A DNA stretch of 6,051 nt from Desulfatibacillaceae bacterium (GTDB lineage: Bacteria > Desulfobacterota > Desulfobacteria > Desulfobacterales > Desulfatibacillaceae): NCBI GenBank assembly GCA_030018745.1, contig JASEHB010000158.1:233-6283 (forward strand), in the 5' to 3' direction. The notes under the pieces are model-generated. The model had not been told where the DNA came from. It saw only the letters and a list, made by a program, of their open reading frames with translations, and did no database searches. The translations under genes and the position numbers were made by a program. Below are positions 5,839 to 6,051 of the stretch, piece by piece. How positions within the stretch are numbered: position 1 is the stretch's first letter; each line of letters begins with the position of its first letter.

Positions 5839-6051
5839 CTATCCAAACATGGCTATGAACATACCAGCTGCCGAGGCGCTGCCAATGACACCGGCAAGGT
5901 TGGGGCCTATGGCGTGCATGAGCAGAAAGTTCTGCTTGTCCTCCTGCTGGCCTATGACCTGGGCCACCCGTGCGGCCATTGGCACGGCGGACACCCCTGC
6001 TGCGCCGATGATGGGGTTTATCTTGTTCTTTATAAAGAGGTTCATGATGTG
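5839..6051 (-). CDS. oadB: Sodium-translocating decarboxylase beta subunit, C-terminal part (5' end outside window)
   Basis: This is the last 70 residues of the membrane beta subunit that carries out carboxyl-biotin decarboxylation and pumps sodium ions outward. The family covers OadB (oxaloacetate), MmdB (methylmalonyl-CoA) and GcdB (glutaconyl-CoA). The fragment contains INPIIGAAGVSAVPMAARVA; its N, G, S and R have the same spacing as N373, G377, S382 and R389, reported as essential in Klebsiella OadB. A final hydrophobic segment (about 42-69, FLLMHAIGPNLAGVIGS then AAGMFIAMFG) ends at TAG. The MHAxGPNxAGVIGS pattern is more like MmdB/GcdB than Klebsiella OadB, so the substrate cannot be set from this piece. 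The symbol marks the family only. The methionine at 6045 is internal; the frame stays open to the edge. The alpha subunit is not in view. Confidence 0.93.
   Translation of the reverse strand, partial: HIMNLFIKNKINPIIGAAGVSAVPMAARVAQVIGQQEDKQNFLLMHAIGPNLAGVIGSASAAGMFIAMFG

Overview
The window is about 6 kb of ordinary chromosomal housekeeping DNA. Every gene I can support lies on the minus strand, so transcription runs from high to low coordinates. The mix suggests an anaerobic Gram-negative bacterium, most likely in Desulfobacterota (a Desulfobacteraceae-like relative). The reasons are moderate GC, a sodium-pumping decarboxylase beta subunit of the GcdB/MmdB/OadB type, a 431-residue PurB of the Bacillus-like length class, and a YajC-SecD-SecF cluster made of separate SecD and SecF proteins. 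This assignment is inference; the window has no rRNA or other taxonomic marker.

Layout in transcription order: (1) 6051-5839, C-terminal 70 residues of a sodium-translocating decarboxylase beta subunit, cut by the window edge. (2) 5728-5405, a small secreted-then-anchored membrane protein that looks like the matching gamma (OadG-like) subunit. (3) 5404-5139, a 266-base gap holding a nested stem-loop with a T-run (5239-5181), read as the terminator of the decarboxylase unit. (4) 5138-4332, a membrane-anchored protein of unknown function with a LysM-like motif. (5) 4270-2975, purB, adenylosuccinate lyase. (6) 2951-2586 yajC, (7) 2502-880 secD and (8) 870 to the window start, secF, which lacks its last segment. 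secF has no stop inside the window; I found it by reading the minus frame from the ATG at 870 to base 1.

The genes from the LysM-like protein to secF are closely spaced (61, 23, 83 and 9 bases) and could form one transcription unit. YajC, SecD and SecF are accessory parts of the Sec translocon. PurB is a purine enzyme placed where many bacteria have tgt/queA. Non-ATG starts are common: TTG for yajC and secD, GTG for the LysM-like gene, each with a good ribosome binding site at the right distance.

The most unusual feature is in SecF. About 44 extra residues lie between its second and third usual membrane segments, and they look like an additional membrane hairpin. I saw no mobile element, CRISPR array, tRNA or rRNA, and no convincing plus-strand gene. 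I do not see an undescribed multi-gene system here.
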